Origin: Castor canadensis | Lineage: Eukaryota > Chordata > Mammalia > Rodentia > Castoridae | Direction: 5' to 3' | Length of the DNA stretch: 64,000 nt | NCBI RefSeq assembly: GCF_047511655.1 | Contig: NC_133389.1 | Location: 28,231,501-28,295,500 of the forward strand | Part shown: positions 43,801 to 56,057 of the stretch, piece after piece | Numbering within the stretch: position 1 is the stretch's first letter | Layout: each line of letters begins with the position of its first letter | Translations under genes and position numbers: made by a program | The notes under the pieces: generated by a model | What the model saw: only the letters and a program-made list of their open reading frames with translations | Database searches by the model: none | Told to the model about the DNA's origin: nothing

Positions 43801-44325
43801 GAAAGTGACACAAACATGCTAGAACAGACACAGATTAGGCCTATTTCTCCTTCTGCATATACACAGAAATGTTGGGTAAAATAGATGATACGTTTTCCTT
43901 TATGTCTGTACTTGAGAGACATAGAGCACACATGTCCAGGTAGTAAAAAGTTGGCATTCGGGAGTTTATCCTAGAGAACAGGATCTGGTAGCTGGGGATG
44001 AGATGGCGATACCATTCAATTAAAGGTGGGAACTGTATACAAAATTAAAAACTTTATTGATTTCACTTAAAGGTTGCTTCTGAGAGAAAGAATCCTCAAG
44101 CATCTGTACAGAAGAACTAGAAAAACAATAGTTTCCAGATGGATTTAAATACACAGAACAGTGTACATTAAAAAAATACCTACAGTTAGATGTGGAATGG
44201 TGAATTTTCATGTAAGCAATAGGTTACTATAATTTAAAATTCAAAGGATACACAGTGAAAAGTTTTACCAGCTTGTCTCTTGTCCCCCCCAGTTGCCTTT
44301 CCAAAGGCAAGTAGTGCTGCCAGGT
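43801..44325. other. Intron DNA, nothing recognised
   Basis: No exon or clear repeat. Confidence 0.4.
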
Positions 44326-44640
44326 TTTTGTGTATTATTCATGTATGAGTAACTTTGTGCATATGTTACCTTTTAATACTAGTGGTCATATATTTTACTT
44401 AAGAATATATCTTGTAAATCATTCCATGTCAGTTCATAAGGAGTACTCCTTCTCTTTGGGTTGCATAGTATTCTTGTCTGTATTTTGCCAGAACTCTATT
44501 GGTGAACATTTAGGATATTTTCAGTCTTATGTTATAAAAAAAAATGCAGCAAAAACTTAATCCCATTTTGCACCTGTACAGGTATGTCTTTTAGATTTAT
44601 AGGAGTAAAGAATCTCTATTTGTATGTTTTTAGGGAATGT
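44326..44640 (-). mobile_element. Old L1 fragment (3' region)
   Basis: On + gttgcatagtattcttgtct, ttggtgaacatttaggatat, tttcagtcttatgttataaa, then cacctgtacaggtatgtctt correspond, worn, to the antisense of an old L1 3' region. Low sequence quality for a family name. Confidence 0.55.
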
Positions 44641-44784
44641 AATTTGTTCATGTTTTGAGTAGGTAATAATACATGCACATAGTACAGAACTCAAAAGAAA
44701 CACAATAAAAAAGTAACTTCCTTTACTTTTCCTACCTGCAGTTCTGCTTTTCAGAAATGTAACCATTGTTACTAACTTCCAGTG

Positions 44785-45010
44785 TATTATTCTAAAGCTA
44801 CTCTGTCCAGTATGATAGGCATCTACCACATGTGACTATTGAGCCCTTGAAATGTAACTAGTCCAAGTTGAGATGGGCTGCAAATAAAATGGACACAGTA
44901 TTAGATTCTGACACTTAGTACAAAAAATGAAATATAAAATATTTTTAATACTGATTGACTATTGAAATATTTGGGGCATATTGGAACAAATATTAAAATT
45001 TTAAATTGTT
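44785..45010. repeat. Old interspersed repeat (same family as 42.2 and 61.6 kb)
   Basis: tctgtccagtatgataggca, ctaccacatgtgactattga, gcccttgaaatgtaactagt and ccaagttgagatgggctgc. Orientation is uncertain because the family has related inverted words. Confidence 0.55.
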
Positions 45011-45014
45011 AATC

Positions 45015-45360
45015 TCATGTTGTTATGGAGAGGATGTTTGTGTTCCTTTAAAATTAACATGTTAACTCCCAGTACCATGATATTAGGAAGAGGGGAGCCT
45101 TTGGGAGGTAGTTAGATCCTGAGGGTAGAGGTCTCCTGAATAGAATTAGTACCCTTATAAAAGGAGTCCTAGGGGTCTCTTGCCCTCTCTGTTCCATGTG
45201 AGGATAGGACAGAAAGGCAGCAGTCTGCAGCTTGGTAGAGGGCCCTCACCAGCACCCAACCATACTTTTAGATGCCTTCAGAACTGTGAGAAATGAATTT
45301 CAGATGTTTATAAGTCAACGAGTCTATACTGTTAAAACAGCTCTGAGTAAGGCATACCTA
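45015..45360 (+). mobile_element. MLT1-type (MaLR) LTR
   Basis: gttatggagaggatgtttgt, accatgatattaggaagagg, gagcctttgggaggtagtta, attagtacccttataaaagg, ccatgtgaggataggacaga, gccctcaccagcacccaacc and cagaactgtgagaaatgaat follow the MLT1 order closely. The TATA-like ttataaaag and the polyadenylation region are in the right places. Confidence 0.8.
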
Positions 45361-46060
45361 TTTTTTGCTTTTTAAATATGACTAATAGTTAATAATTATC
45401 TATATGGTTAGCATACTGTTTCTATTAGACAGTATTGGTATAAAGAAATTCCCTGAATATATAAACATGTACAAATATGAGAATCCTCTTATTTCAGACA
45501 AAACTTTTTTTTTAAAGTTTTACATTATACTTTCGGATCAGACATATTTTCCTAAGATTTTTTTTTCCCTAAGATGTTGATAAAAAGAGAGGTACTACAC
45601 TGCACCTAGTACCCTCACCCATTTAGTTTTTCTCTCATCATTTACCATTTGTATCTCAACAGTGAAAGTGATGCATCCTTTGATTTCTTACAACGTTTGT
45701 TTACTTTGGAGAGAAGGATGACATTATCCATGGCTTCACATTTTTGAACCTGGTCTAGTTACACTGGTAGCCTCTACACCTAGTACACAGTTATCCTGGG
45801 ATTTCCCTCTTCTCTATCATTGTAGATTTCACTCATTTTTCTCCTTTGTTAGCTCCTCTTTCTTGTTTACTCCTCTTCCCCTTTAATGAAACATATCTTT
45901 TAGGACCTTCCTTTAGAGAGAACGGGTGTGGGGGGGTAAGGGGGGTGAATATTTGGAGATGTCACAAGTGGGTGATAGAAGTTTAGGTTGGAAGTAATGG
46001 TTTTTTTTTCAGAATTAAGAAGGCATCATTCTGTTGACTTCACTTACAGCATTACTGTTG
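45361..46060. other. Intron DNA, nothing recognised
   Basis: AT-rich; a G-rich tract lies at 45,925-45,946. Confidence 0.4.
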
Positions 46061-46061
46061 T

Positions 46062-46425
46062 ATTAGTTTTCTGGTTCTGTGACAAAATACCTGCAAGAAC
46101 AACTTAAGGGAGGAAAGATTTTTTTCTTATGGTTAAGGAGGGTTCAGCCTGTGGTGACTCCATTGTTTCTGGGCCTGTTGGGAGGCAGAACATCATGGTA
46201 ATGGGAATGTGTGGAGGAGAATGTTCACCTCATGGGAGACAAGAAGCAGAGAGCTAGGGAGGGACTGGGGATCAGGTATACCCTCTAAAGCACACCCTTA
46301 GTGACATACTTCCTCTAGCCAATCCCCACCTCCTAAAGTTTCCACCATCTCCCAAAATAGTGCCACCAGCATTCAGAACATGAGCCTATGGGGACATTTC
46401 ATATTCAGCCAATAACTATTGAGAA
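46062..46425 (-). mobile_element. MaLR-group LTR
   Basis: On + it opens gtattagttttctggttctg and gacaaaatacctgcaag and closes with ccaatccccacctcctaaag, tttccaccatctcccaaaat, gaacatgagcctatgggg and attcagccaataac. Read on - this is the standard order of a MaLR-type LTR (same type as the 28.5 kb piece). Confidence 0.72.
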
Positions 46426-47709
46426 AACTAAAGCTGTTCCATTTCTTTTTTGTTACCTATTTTTTCCTTCTTGGAAATTTCTGGATCCTTCTTTGTCTCC
46501 AGCATCTGAGATTTCACTGTCACTATAGACTTGAGGTAGCTGGGTTTTCATCCCTTGTGCTGGGGCCTCTCTGACCCTTTCCATTTGGAAACTCCCATCT
46601 CCCATTTTGGGGGCTTCTTTGTTTGACTCCCCTCCTCTCCATTGTATCTGGTGTCTTTCTGGAATTCCTGTGTGGACCTTGGGCCCTCAGAACTGATCTC
46701 CAGTTTTCTTCACTTGTCTCTATTGCTCTCCATCTTTCTTTTCTGATGTTTGGGAGAGTTACTCTATCTTTCATCCCTTCTATTTCTTTTTTTTTTTTTA
46801 ATTTAAAAAATTTTTTATTTCTGCCCTCATGAGCTAGCAAGCTTTTCAGAGCTCATCTTTTATTCTATATTGCTCCCTTTTAGAACATGTTGCTCTTGTT
46901 TTCACTGTTGCTGAATCTTCTCTTGTTGTTCTGACTATATTGGTGATTAAATTTTTTCCCCTCTGTGTAGTCTTGAAGCTGCATTTTTGTTTTTGTATGC
47001 CATTTTTCTTCAGATAAAGTAGTCCTTCACTAAGAAGTAGGAGTCTAAAAAGCTGGGCAGAAACTGGAGATGTGGGTGAGACCTGTCTCCTTTCAGTTTC
47101 ACCGAAGAGGGACCTGAGTGGGGTGTTTTTTGGTAAGCTCTCATTATTAGTATCTGTACGCCTCCTCTTGGGTTGGTCAGGTACCCCAGTAAAGGATCTT
47201 GATCTGACTAACCAGGTAAGGCTGGCTTCTAGTATTTGGCAGCTAGAATCCAGTGAAGGGCAGGGATTGGGAATGTGCATTTACTCCACCTCTTCTCCTT
47301 CCTAGTGATACCCAGGGCATCTCCCATCAGAGATGCCATTTTACCCTCTGCAGGAATTACACCTTGAGGCAGAGGGCTGGCTACCAAGGGAGTATGGTGT
47401 ATGTGTGTGTGTGTATCTACGAATCTAACTTTATAAGTAGATAGTTCTCACCCAGTCCTGCCCATTTCATCTTCTCCTCTCTCCTGATCCTCAGTTCTTA
47501 CTATATCTGATGGTGGTGGTGGTGGGTAAAATCTTTTGAGGATTCTGTTAATCATATTTCTTAGTTTTGCCTGAAGTTGGTATTTTCCGATTTGTTTAAG
47601 TTGTTATTCATCCATTTTCCAGTTATCAGAGTCTTGCTTCTGTTTTCTCCTTACCTCTTCTCCCTATCTTCATGGGATTCTTTTATTTTTTAGTCCCCTT
47701 ACTATTATT
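46426..47709. other. Intron DNA; possible old L1 5' region in reverse
   Basis: Two - frames (46846-47280 and 46523-46840) are K/R/E rich but match nothing I recognise. The + wording at 46,800-47,030 (atttctgccctcatgagcta, cttttagaacatgttgctct) faintly resembles the antisense of an old L1 5' region. GT microsatellite-like words at 47,401-47,415 and GGT repeats at 47,509-47,525. Confidence 0.3.
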
Positions 47710-47711
47710 GG

Positions 47712-47856
47712 GTTTTTTTTTGGGGGAGGGGTGTTTGGGCTTGGGATGGGACAGGAATCCTGACCTGTGTTAGCCAGGCTGGTCTTGAACTTGTGGGTTC
47801 AAGTGATCTTCCCTAGTAGCTGGGACTTTTGGGAATATGCCACCGCACCCAGCTGT
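47712..47856 (-). mobile_element. 7SL-derived (B1-like) SINE
   Basis: On + gttagccaggctggtcttga, acttgtgggttcaagtgatc, gtagctgggac and gccaccgcacccagctg: an Alu/B1-type monomer in reverse. Confidence 0.72.
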
Positions 47857-48700
47857 ATTGTTATTATATATAGTATTTTAAAATTTTTATTTTTACAGTT
47901 TCTAATGGGCTTTGTCTTCATCTGCAGCCTGCTAATGATTTCATGTTTTCCATCAGAATCATTTTAGGAGTCACCCTGTGAAGAATTGAAATAGAATGAA
48001 TAACTCCTCATTGAGGATGAGGGGATAGAAATGAAGAAAATTGATGACTATAAGGCAGGGGAGAGGAAAACAGAAGCAAAAGAAAAACCAGGAATTAGAA
48101 AACACAAAATAAGTTTCAGTATCTCCATAAGTCCAATATATCATTTTAGGCTAAACTTACTGGTTAAAGGACAATGGAAATTTTAAAAAATTCAACTACA
48201 TGCTTTTTATTAGTACACGTTGGATTTCCCTTATCTGAAATGCTTAGGACCAGTAGCATATCAGGGTTTTTTTTTTTTTTGGAGTATTTGCATATATAAT
48301 GATGTATCTTGTGGACGGGACCCAAGTGTGAACATGAATTTCACTTATGTTTCATGTACATCCTATACATGTTGCCTGAAAGTAATTTTATACAGTATTT
48401 TCAGTATACTTGCATTTTGACTGTGACCCAACACATGCGGTCAGGTGTGCAGTTTTGCATTTGTGGTGTCACGTTAGCATTTAAAAAGTTTCCAAATTTT
48501 GGATTAGGGTTGGTTGATCTGCAGAGATACTTCTAAAAGTATGGTATAGTTTAAAATTGAAAAGAATGAAGAAGGGTATGCTAAGTGTCAGCTATAAGGT
48601 AAAATTGGTAGAATTACAAGGATAAATCTGTAACTGTAGTAGGAAATTTTAATATACCTCTCAGTAATTTTAAAAACAGGGTAGATTAAAAAATTTACAA
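47857..48700. other. Intron DNA, nothing recognised
   Basis: AT-rich. The part at 48,215-48,540 (gttggatttcccttatctga, gtgaccacacatg-type word, ggattagggttggttgatct) resembles an old interspersed repeat, not named. Confidence 0.35.
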
Positions 48701-48885
48701 GGGGCCAAGTGCCAGCACTTGGGAGTTTCAGGCAGGAGGATCATGAATTCAAGGCCAGCCTGTTCTAAATAGTGAGACCATGTCTTAGAAAAATAAGTCA
48801 AAAACCAAACCCATAGGGCAAGTGAGGGTATAGCTCAGAGGTTCTGGGGTCAGTGCCTAGTATTCCTCACCGCTCCCAAAAGGAG
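48701..48885 (+). mobile_element. B1-ID dimeric SINE
   Basis: B1 part (gccagcacttgggagtttca, ggcaggaggatcatgaattc, aaggccagcctgttctaaat) is followed by an ID part (gggcaagtgagggtatagct to cagtgcctagtattcctc). Diverged. Confidence 0.75.
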
Positions 48886-49174
48886 TTCAAGATTAGAAAA
48901 GTGCAGTTAGTATGCACCTAATGATTACAGAAGGTAAACATTTTTCAAGTGCCCGTGAAGTTTTACAAAAACTGGTTATGTCCTGGACTTCAGAGGAGGG
49001 ACTAACAAATTCTATGCCTTACAAATCACAGTCTTGAACCCTAGTGCAGTTAAGTTAGCAAGAGCCCCCAAATTCATAGTTGCCTAGTAAAACACATATT
49101 TTAAGTGTATGGGATGAAGACACATAGAACGTGAATGATGAAAATACAACGTATCAAAAAGTGGAATGAGACTG

Positions 49175-49276
49175 TTGATGTTTTTAGTTCAGTGGTGGAA
49201 TCTTTGCCTGACATGCACAAAGTCCTGGGCTGGATCCCTAATAAGTACTGGGAGAAAACAAAAACAAAACAAAACA
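49175..49276 (+). mobile_element. ID-type SINE, diverged
   Basis: gttcagtggtggaatctttg, cctgacatgcacaaagtcct and gggctggatccc, followed by an AAAAC-repeat tail. Confidence 0.72.
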
Positions 49277-49449
49277 TCCGTGGTATGTAACAACAATGCA
49301 TTTGTCTATCTGAGAAACTGGAACCTTAAATATTTGTTAGCAAATAACTGAAAGTTAATGAGCTAACTATATAATGAGTTAGGGAAAAAAAGTTTATAAT
49401 GTAATGAGTTAGAAAATGGAAATAATAAAGAGAAAAAAGAAAGAAAACA

Positions 49450-50305
49450 GGAATAATAGATCAGCCAAACCCCTAAAGTGTTAAGTTGAAAAGATTAAGT
49501 TTGCCAGGATTGATAGAGGAGAAAAAGAAGTTGAAATATATTAGAAATGAAGAGGGTATAATTGCAGACACACCAGGATGGTAAAACCCAAGAATACTTG
49601 AATAGCTTTATTACTGTCACTGATAACAGGTAAAGAAGATAATTTCTAGCAAAATAATCAAAATTGCTTTAGTAAGACCTAGGAACTTGACTATATGTAA
49701 TTTAAGAACTTAAATTTATAGTTAGAAATCTGCATGTATCAAAATAAAATTAAAAATACCCATAACAAAGGGTTGGGGAGAGGAGGTGGCCCAAATAACG
49801 TATACACATGTAAGTAAATGTAGAAATGATAAAATTTTTAAAAGTTACCCAAAACCAACCAATGAACACCCAAGTAAAAATCCTAGAAGGGCAGGTGCTA
49901 CCAAATGCAAGGAATTAATCATTACAATCTTACACAAAATGTTGTCGAAAATAGCAGAAAAAATTCATCTGCAAGGCTATCAGAATCTTGATACCTCAAC
50001 CAGGGAAGTATGAGAAGGGTCATATTCATATCCAACCAGGAAGTACACAGGTCATATCTTACTAATGAACAAGGCAGTGAAAATTGTAAGTAAAATGTTA
50101 GGAAACAGAAATACTGTGGCTAGAGTTTATTGCAGGAATATAAGGATGATTTCATTGGGAAACCTACCAATGAAATTCATCACATTAATGAACACATGAA
50201 AGGAGAGATACTTTCGACTGACAATGGGAAAAGCACATAAAATTTAGTACTTGTTCATGACAAGAATTCTTAGAAAGTAGGAATATAAAAGAATTTATTA
50301 AAAAG
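49450..50305 (+). mobile_element. Old L1 ORF2 fragment (reverse-transcriptase region), decayed
   Basis: Words in L1 ORF2 order: ttgccaggattgatagagga, then gctaccaaatgcaaggaatt, caatcttacacaaaatgttg, ttattgcaggaatataagga, aattcatcacattaatgaac, atgggaaaagcacataaaat. Frame is lost throughout by stops and indels. Confidence 0.7.
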
Positions 50306-50309
50306 TGTT

Positions 50310-50597
50310 AAAAAGAAATCAGAAAAGTACATAGGATGTTACTCTATTTACATGAATTTCTAGAACAGGTAAAACCAATTCTTGGTGTTAGAAATCAAAT
50401 CAGTGAATAGTTAGTTGCGTGGGATGGGGAAGGTGGATTGACACAAGGGAACTTTCTAAGATGATGAAAATGTTTTTCTGTCTCTATTGGAAGAGTGGTT
50501 ATATGATACATTTGTCAGAATTCATTAAACTTCATACTAAACACCTGTGCATTTTATTGTATGTAAGTTATTCCTCAATAAAATTACTTTAAAAATT
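50310..50597 (+). mobile_element. Old L1 3' UTR
   Basis: tttctagaacaggtaaaacc, tagaaatcaaatcagtgaat, atgatgaaaatgtttttctg, atacatttgtcagaattcat, gtgcattttattgtatgtaa, ttattcctcaataaaatta: typical 3' UTR end. It joins the ORF2 fragment on its left with the ORF2 3' third missing. Confidence 0.75.
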
Positions 50598-50599
50598 GA

Positions 50600-51630
50600 T
50601 GTATGAAAGTCAGTGCATTTGCGTACCAGCAACACACAAAGTTTAAAATTTAAATATATGCCATTTAAAATGGTAACACAAAGTACAAAATACCTGGGAG
50701 AAAACAAAAATGTGTGTAACCTTAATATGGAAATTTTTAAGACTCATATAATTTTCATTATAAGAAAATATAATTGTGTTTATGGGGAGACACAGTATCA
50801 TAAAGATGTCAGTTTCCTCCACTTACAAATTCAGCGTCATTCCAGTTAAAGTCCCAGCAGCTGAAAGAGAATTCACTCTTCAGATACCAAGACATAGTAT
50901 ACTGTTTTTGTGGTTAAGGCACAAGGGTTTGCTTCAGATATAGACTAATGGAAGTAAACAAGAGCCCAGAAATGCAAGTAGCATCATTAATTGGCAGGGA
51001 AAAGTTTTAGTGCGTGGTGCTGGTGTACTTGGTTATCTGCTGGGGGAGAGAGATACCTGCCTCACACCATACTTACAAATAAGTTCCAGCTAAACTAGAA
51101 AAGTAAAGATGAAAAGCGAAATGTTAGATTATGACTTAGAAGATCACAGTCTGTGGAATTTTAAGATGTTATTTTATATATCAGATTTTAAATAATTGAT
51201 AAATTTAAATACATTAAAGTGAAATTCTAAAGTATAAGAAAAGACCTAAGAAGTCACTTGCAGACTGAAGGTATGTGCAGCGTGTGCAAATGACAAAAGA
51301 TTACTACCCAGAGTATGTAAATGATTGCTATGAATTAAGGGGAAAGATGTTGAATGTGGTTCACAGCAAGAGAATCCTGAAAAGTTACTATTAGTAAAAT
51401 ATTCTGAAACTCCTTAGTAGGCTAGGAATTGCAGATATCACAACCCCATCCTATTAGTTAAAATGAGAGGGCCCAGATAGTGTCAGGTGTTGGTGATAAT
51501 GAATAAAATAGCTCATGGTTTCCTGGGGAGAGTTGACAACTGGCACAGCCATTTCTGCAGTACTTGGTAAGGGTGCTCAGGTGCTTCACCAACGCTACCA
51601 TTTCTGCTCCTTGGTATACATCTAAAGCAG
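50600..51630 (+). mobile_element. Second old L1 ORF2 fragment (C-terminal half)
   Basis: gtaccagcaacacacaaagt, aagatgtcagtttcctccac, gcgtcattccagttaaagtc, ctgcctcacaccatacttac, agaccatcacagtctgtg-like and gtggttcacagcaagagaat words follow the downstream half of ORF2. It lies after a 3' UTR, so it must be a separate insertion or a rearranged one. Confidence 0.68.
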
Positions 51631-51945
51631 TGGACTTTCTTACATGTTTTTGACAGGCCCATCATGGGAAATACATTCTACATACGACAAAAATGGAATT
51701 AAATCTATATTATTTCATTAAAAAAATACAGTTCAGGATTCACCACATTGACTTCCTGCTCACTAATGGTTCATTCATTTAGAGAACTATAGTACAACAT
51801 ATGTGGGGGACAGAGAAGGAGAGAGGGAGAGAACAAGAACATTTGGTTGCAGTGTAAAATATATTTCTCACTATAGGCTCTTTGTTCAAGAAGATGAAAG
51901 TTTCTGCACCAGAACAGCTTTCACATAGTGTAAAAAAAAAAAATA
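51631..51945. other. L1-flanking DNA, unassigned
   Basis: No clear assignment; a purine-rich run lies at 51,806-51,833 and an A12 run at 51,931-51,943. Confidence 0.35.
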
Positions 51946-51949
51946 CACT

Positions 51950-52345
51950 GACAGCTTGTAAGAGTGAGAAACTGGAAATCTAAGTTGTCATCAAGAGAAT
52001 GGACAGTGAGCTGTAATAGAGTCATACAGTGAATGCTACATGTCAGCTAACAGTGAACTAGGATTTAGGATTACATGTGTATACATTGTTAGCATGGGTA
52101 GTCACAATGCCGAGTGAAGAAAGCCAATTGTCATGAATAGAATTAAACATTCTTGCAGGTTTATAAATTGTACAAAACTATTACTTGGGTATACTATGTA
52201 GCAAAACTGTTAAGTGACCATGGTGAAAAATCAGAATAGTGATTATCTCTGAGAAGCAAGCAGGAAGGAAATGGGATCAGAATGGTATGCACAGAGGAGT
52301 TTTTATTATGTTGTATTTCTTACATCTCCTTAAATAGTTTAGAGT
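51950..52345 (+). mobile_element. Old L1 3' end region
   Basis: gagaaactggaaatctaagt, catcaagagaatggacagtg, gtcatacagtgaatgctac, gtatactatgtagcaaaact, gaatagtgattatctctgag: order of the old L1 ORF2 end and 3' UTR. Confidence 0.65.
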
Positions 52346-52384
52346 GCTACAGTTTGACGGATGGAAAAACAAGAATGTCCAGTT

Positions 52385-52475
52385 TATTTATTTTGGGTGC
52401 TCAGAATTGAACCCAGGGCCTCTTAGGCATGCTAAAAGTGTGCTCTACCACTGAACTTTACCCCCAGCTCCTTAA
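52385..52475 (-). mobile_element. ID-type SINE
   Basis: On + gtgctcagaattgaacccag, ggcctcttaggcatgctaaa and gctctaccactgaacttta followed by cccccagctc: the complement of an ID unit. Confidence 0.83.
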
Positions 52476-52479
52476 TTTT

Positions 52480-52960
52480 GTTTTAAATACACATCCCATT
52501 CACAATAAGAACCAAGATAGCCCAGAGGAGTAAGTAAAAACAAGGTGTATGAGACCTTTGTGGAGAAAGTTACACAACTTACTGATGGATATAGAGTCCA
52601 AAATAAAAACACATTTTCATGATAGAAACATTAGTTGTCACAAATGTGTTAGTTTTCCACAAGTTAGTATAAATTCATCCAACCAAACTCCTATAGGGTT
52701 TTTGTGGAACTCAACTCACTGAATTTTAACCAATGGCAAAAGAGAAGGGGGGCTTACCCTGGCAAACACCAAGACTGATTACAGAACATTTGTAATTAAA
52801 ATTGTGATAATTGGAGATAAGTTGAAAAAAAACACTGATGAACAGAATAGAGAGCCCACAGGCCTTTATTTAATAGGGATTTGATATATGATAGGAGTGG
52901 CATGAATTATTAAGAGGTAAACTGATGAACAGTGCAGATAGAATAGGTTAGTCTTATAGC
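52480..52960 (+). mobile_element. Old L1 ORF2 fragment
   Basis: cacatcccattcacaataag, gaggagtaagtaaaaacaag, gaccttt and gtaattaaaattgtgataat, then cactgatgaacagaatagag and agcccacaggcc: order of the ORF2 C-terminal half, decayed. Confidence 0.68.
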
Positions 52961-55780
52961 AGGTGTTTAGATCACCATCCCATAAACGAAAGCAGATTTC
53001 TTGATATATTAGAAACCCACACATGAAAAGTAAAATGTCTGTGGAACTATATAGAGGGTATTCTCTGTCTAAAGTCAAGGTACTGCCAACAACAGTACCT
53101 ACCCCAGCTGGTTCTAAGGAAGGTTCAGTGAGTTTATGCTTACAAAACTGTAAACATTCCCCACTGTATTGGGAAGAATGGGATGTCTATTAAAAAAAAG
53201 TAGTGTCAGAAAAGATTTTAAACTGATACAAATTTGTGAATTATAAAAGAGAACATCAAAAATGAGAAAAATCATAGGCATTTGGAGATTTTTTTGTACT
53301 ACATATTCAGTGATAAAGGGTATATGTCAAAAATGAGAAGTACAGCATTTGAAGACTGCAAAGATTATGAACTCAGTAAAGGGTTCAGAGAATGCTATTT
53401 GTAAAACTTACAGAATTAAATTACATGACAGCTTTTATTTACTAGAAATCTAGGATAATCAAACCTCTCACCTAATTGAAACTTTCCAGTGAGTAATCTT
53501 GGAATCCCAGTTTTGCTAAGGTATCATTTGATAAGCTTGCATATTCAGCAGTAAAGGTAAAGTCTTCTGTTCTTTTGAAACCTGCATTATATAAGTATCA
53601 CTTATTGCTGGAATTAGAAATAGTATCTGAACTTAGTTACACAATTGAAGGAAACCTGTATGTTCTGGAAATATTGATTCATACTTTGATAACAATTTGT
53701 TTATAAATTTAAGATTTTTAATTCCATTTGTCTTTAAGCATGGAACATATTGCTATCATTTCCTTGTCAACTTATATTCAATCTATTTACATTTCAAACA
53801 TTGGTTAAATAGGATAGTTATTTAAGATAAAATAAATGATCAACCAGTTGAAATACATTATCAGTATTATTGGCAAATATTATTTTATGACATTTAAAAG
53901 TTGGTCAGAGATAATTTGATGTCAGCCAGCCATGATTACTTAGGTAGGGAAAGTTACGGCTGGTGTTTATTTAGTTCCAAGTTGTTCATAACCAATGTCA
54001 GACATAGGACACTGAAGTCATGTGGCAGTGGCAGGTCAGATGGCTACTCAGATGACCCACAGTAGGCTTAAACTTTAAGTTATTTTCATTCCCATGAAGC
54101 AAAAAGGTTTAGGGTTTTATAGAAAACTTTTAGATCTCCAAGTATACCTCTGGACTCTCAGAAAACATTTCTCCTAACAAAAGTATAGCAGAGAAATACT
54201 TGGATTATTCCTACTACTGAGACTCTCTTTTCCTTTTGCTGATTGTACAAAAGCTTAATTATTTTCAGGCTAAATTCTTGTGAATAGAGTAATTGAGTCA
54301 AAAGTACTCAAGTCTTTTTATATTTTGTTTTTCTATTGTTTTTTCAGAAGTAATAGGGATCACTCATGCTAGGTCAACAAGAGGATTTAGTGGTTAAAAC
54401 TGGCAGGAGCCACAACAAGCTAGAACAGTCCTCAGAAACCAAGCCTGGGGGCTGGTAGTTCTGCCAGATACAGTTGTCTCTGCCTGCTTGGGATGCTTTT
54501 TCCTGTGCATGACTAGCCTCTTTGCTGAGTCTACCATATTTCATGCTGCCTCCTGACCATGGATGGAGGCAGCTGCTTACATAATAACATGTATAAAACT
54601 GACCCTGACACCTTAAAAGCCTTCCGGTGTACTCTTTCTGTGTCCCAGGTAGTGATTAATGTACCAGTAAATGCTGCTCAGTGACATCAGGTAGACACGT
54701 CAGATACCTTTGAATCTTCATTTTCCCTAAACTGTACATACACACCAAGTTGATCAATAAGAAATAACTGAATCGCCCTATCATGAGCACTAACTACTGT
54801 CTTTAGCTTTTTAAATCAGGGTTGGCCTAATTCTCCCCTGATCTCCTACCCCAGTACTTCCTGTACTCTATATTCTAGTGATAACCTAAATATTTTTGTA
54901 GCTCCTTAAATGACTCCTGTCTTTAGAAAACATGCTGAACTTCCTGCCTGGTGTGTTGTCTCTGTTCAGACTTCTGCTTAGTGTCACTTCTGTGATACCT
55001 CTCCTTTCCAAAGGTTGAGTTAATCATGTTCTCCGCTAGGATAAGACTGTCACATGGCATTATATAGCTTGTTTCCCTAGCGCATACTTAGTAGCACAGA
55101 GCAGAAAGTCAGCAGGGGCCAAAGGGTAACCATTATACTTTTGCTGCTAGTCTTAAGCTTCTAGCTAGTAGCTTTTCACGTATGTCTCATGGAGTTTTGT
55201 GTGTTTGCTTTAGCTTTCTATACTGTAGTGCTTATTTATGTTTTATTATAGGGCTTCCATCAAGTTCTCATTGTCGGTCATGTAATTGCCTTACAATTCC
55301 CTAACTGAGCTAACCTCATTTTCTCACCATTTCTTCTAAGTGTATACACTTAAGTATATACTTACATATTGAAGGTTTTGAGAAGTTCTTAAGTAGAGAA
55401 GTCTGTTTAACTTTAGGTAGGAACTTCTTAGTATATCAAATACCTTTTTCATTTCATAAGTTGTAATTTACATCTGATGAAGTGGACAAACCATAAATGC
55501 TCAGTTCTGTGAATTTTAATGATTGTGTTCTCCCATGTGACTACCTCTCAAAGCAAGAGGGAAAACAATTACCACCGAAAGGAAGTTTGTGCCTCTGGCC
55601 AAGCATTTCCATTCCCTTCCCCAATGTTTCTGAGGCAGTCATTTTGACTTTTATGGGAAGTCATAAGTGGCATCTGATAGTGTCTCCCTGTGTCACACAT
55701 TATCTGGTAGACATACACACTCACACTATGCCCAGCAGGACGTTTTGGGGACGTATCCATATGTGATACTGTGTGTACAT
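52961..55780. other. 2.8 kb intron DNA, nothing recognised
   Basis: AT-rich, no SINE and no exon supported. 54,360-54,770 has an LTR-like cadence (agtgacatcagg near its end and a tataaaactg word), but no terminal duplication was found. Confidence 0.4.
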
Positions 55781-55784
55781 TAGT

Positions 55785-56055
55785 AGCTCATTCATTTTGT
55801 TTCTGAGCATTATTCCTTGGTATAAATGCTACTTTTTTTTATAGTTTCTTGATAGTTTGGCTGTTTCCAGTTTGGGACTGTTCTGACTATGGCTACTATG
55901 AAGATTCTTGTACAGGTCAGGTCTCTTTGTGAACATACTTCAGTTTTCTTGAAGATGTATCTAGGGTGAAATTGTTGTGATATAGGTAGATGGATGTTTA
56001 GCTTTTTAGGAACTCGCTAGTTTTCCCAAGGTGTTACATCATTCTCCGTATCAGC
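55785..56055 (-). mobile_element. Old L1 fragment, segment 1 of a split copy
   Basis: On + gtttcttgatagtttggctg, tttccagtttgggactgttc, gactatggctactatgaaga, gatgtatctagggtgaaatt and tatcagcagtgtattaatgg correspond to the antisense of an L1 ORF2 end. Interrupted at about 56,055 by an LTR and resumed at 56,520. Confidence 0.72.
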
Positions 56056-56057
56056 AG

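Noticed and set aside
46523-47280. Two K/R/E-rich - frames that look like a small basic protein
   Set aside because: No recognised domain, lies inside probable old repeat DNA, no splice context; kept only as a weak repeat suspicion.
54360-54770. LTR-like stretch with a TATA-like word
   Set aside because: No terminal repeats or duplication found, and the wording matches no family I know.
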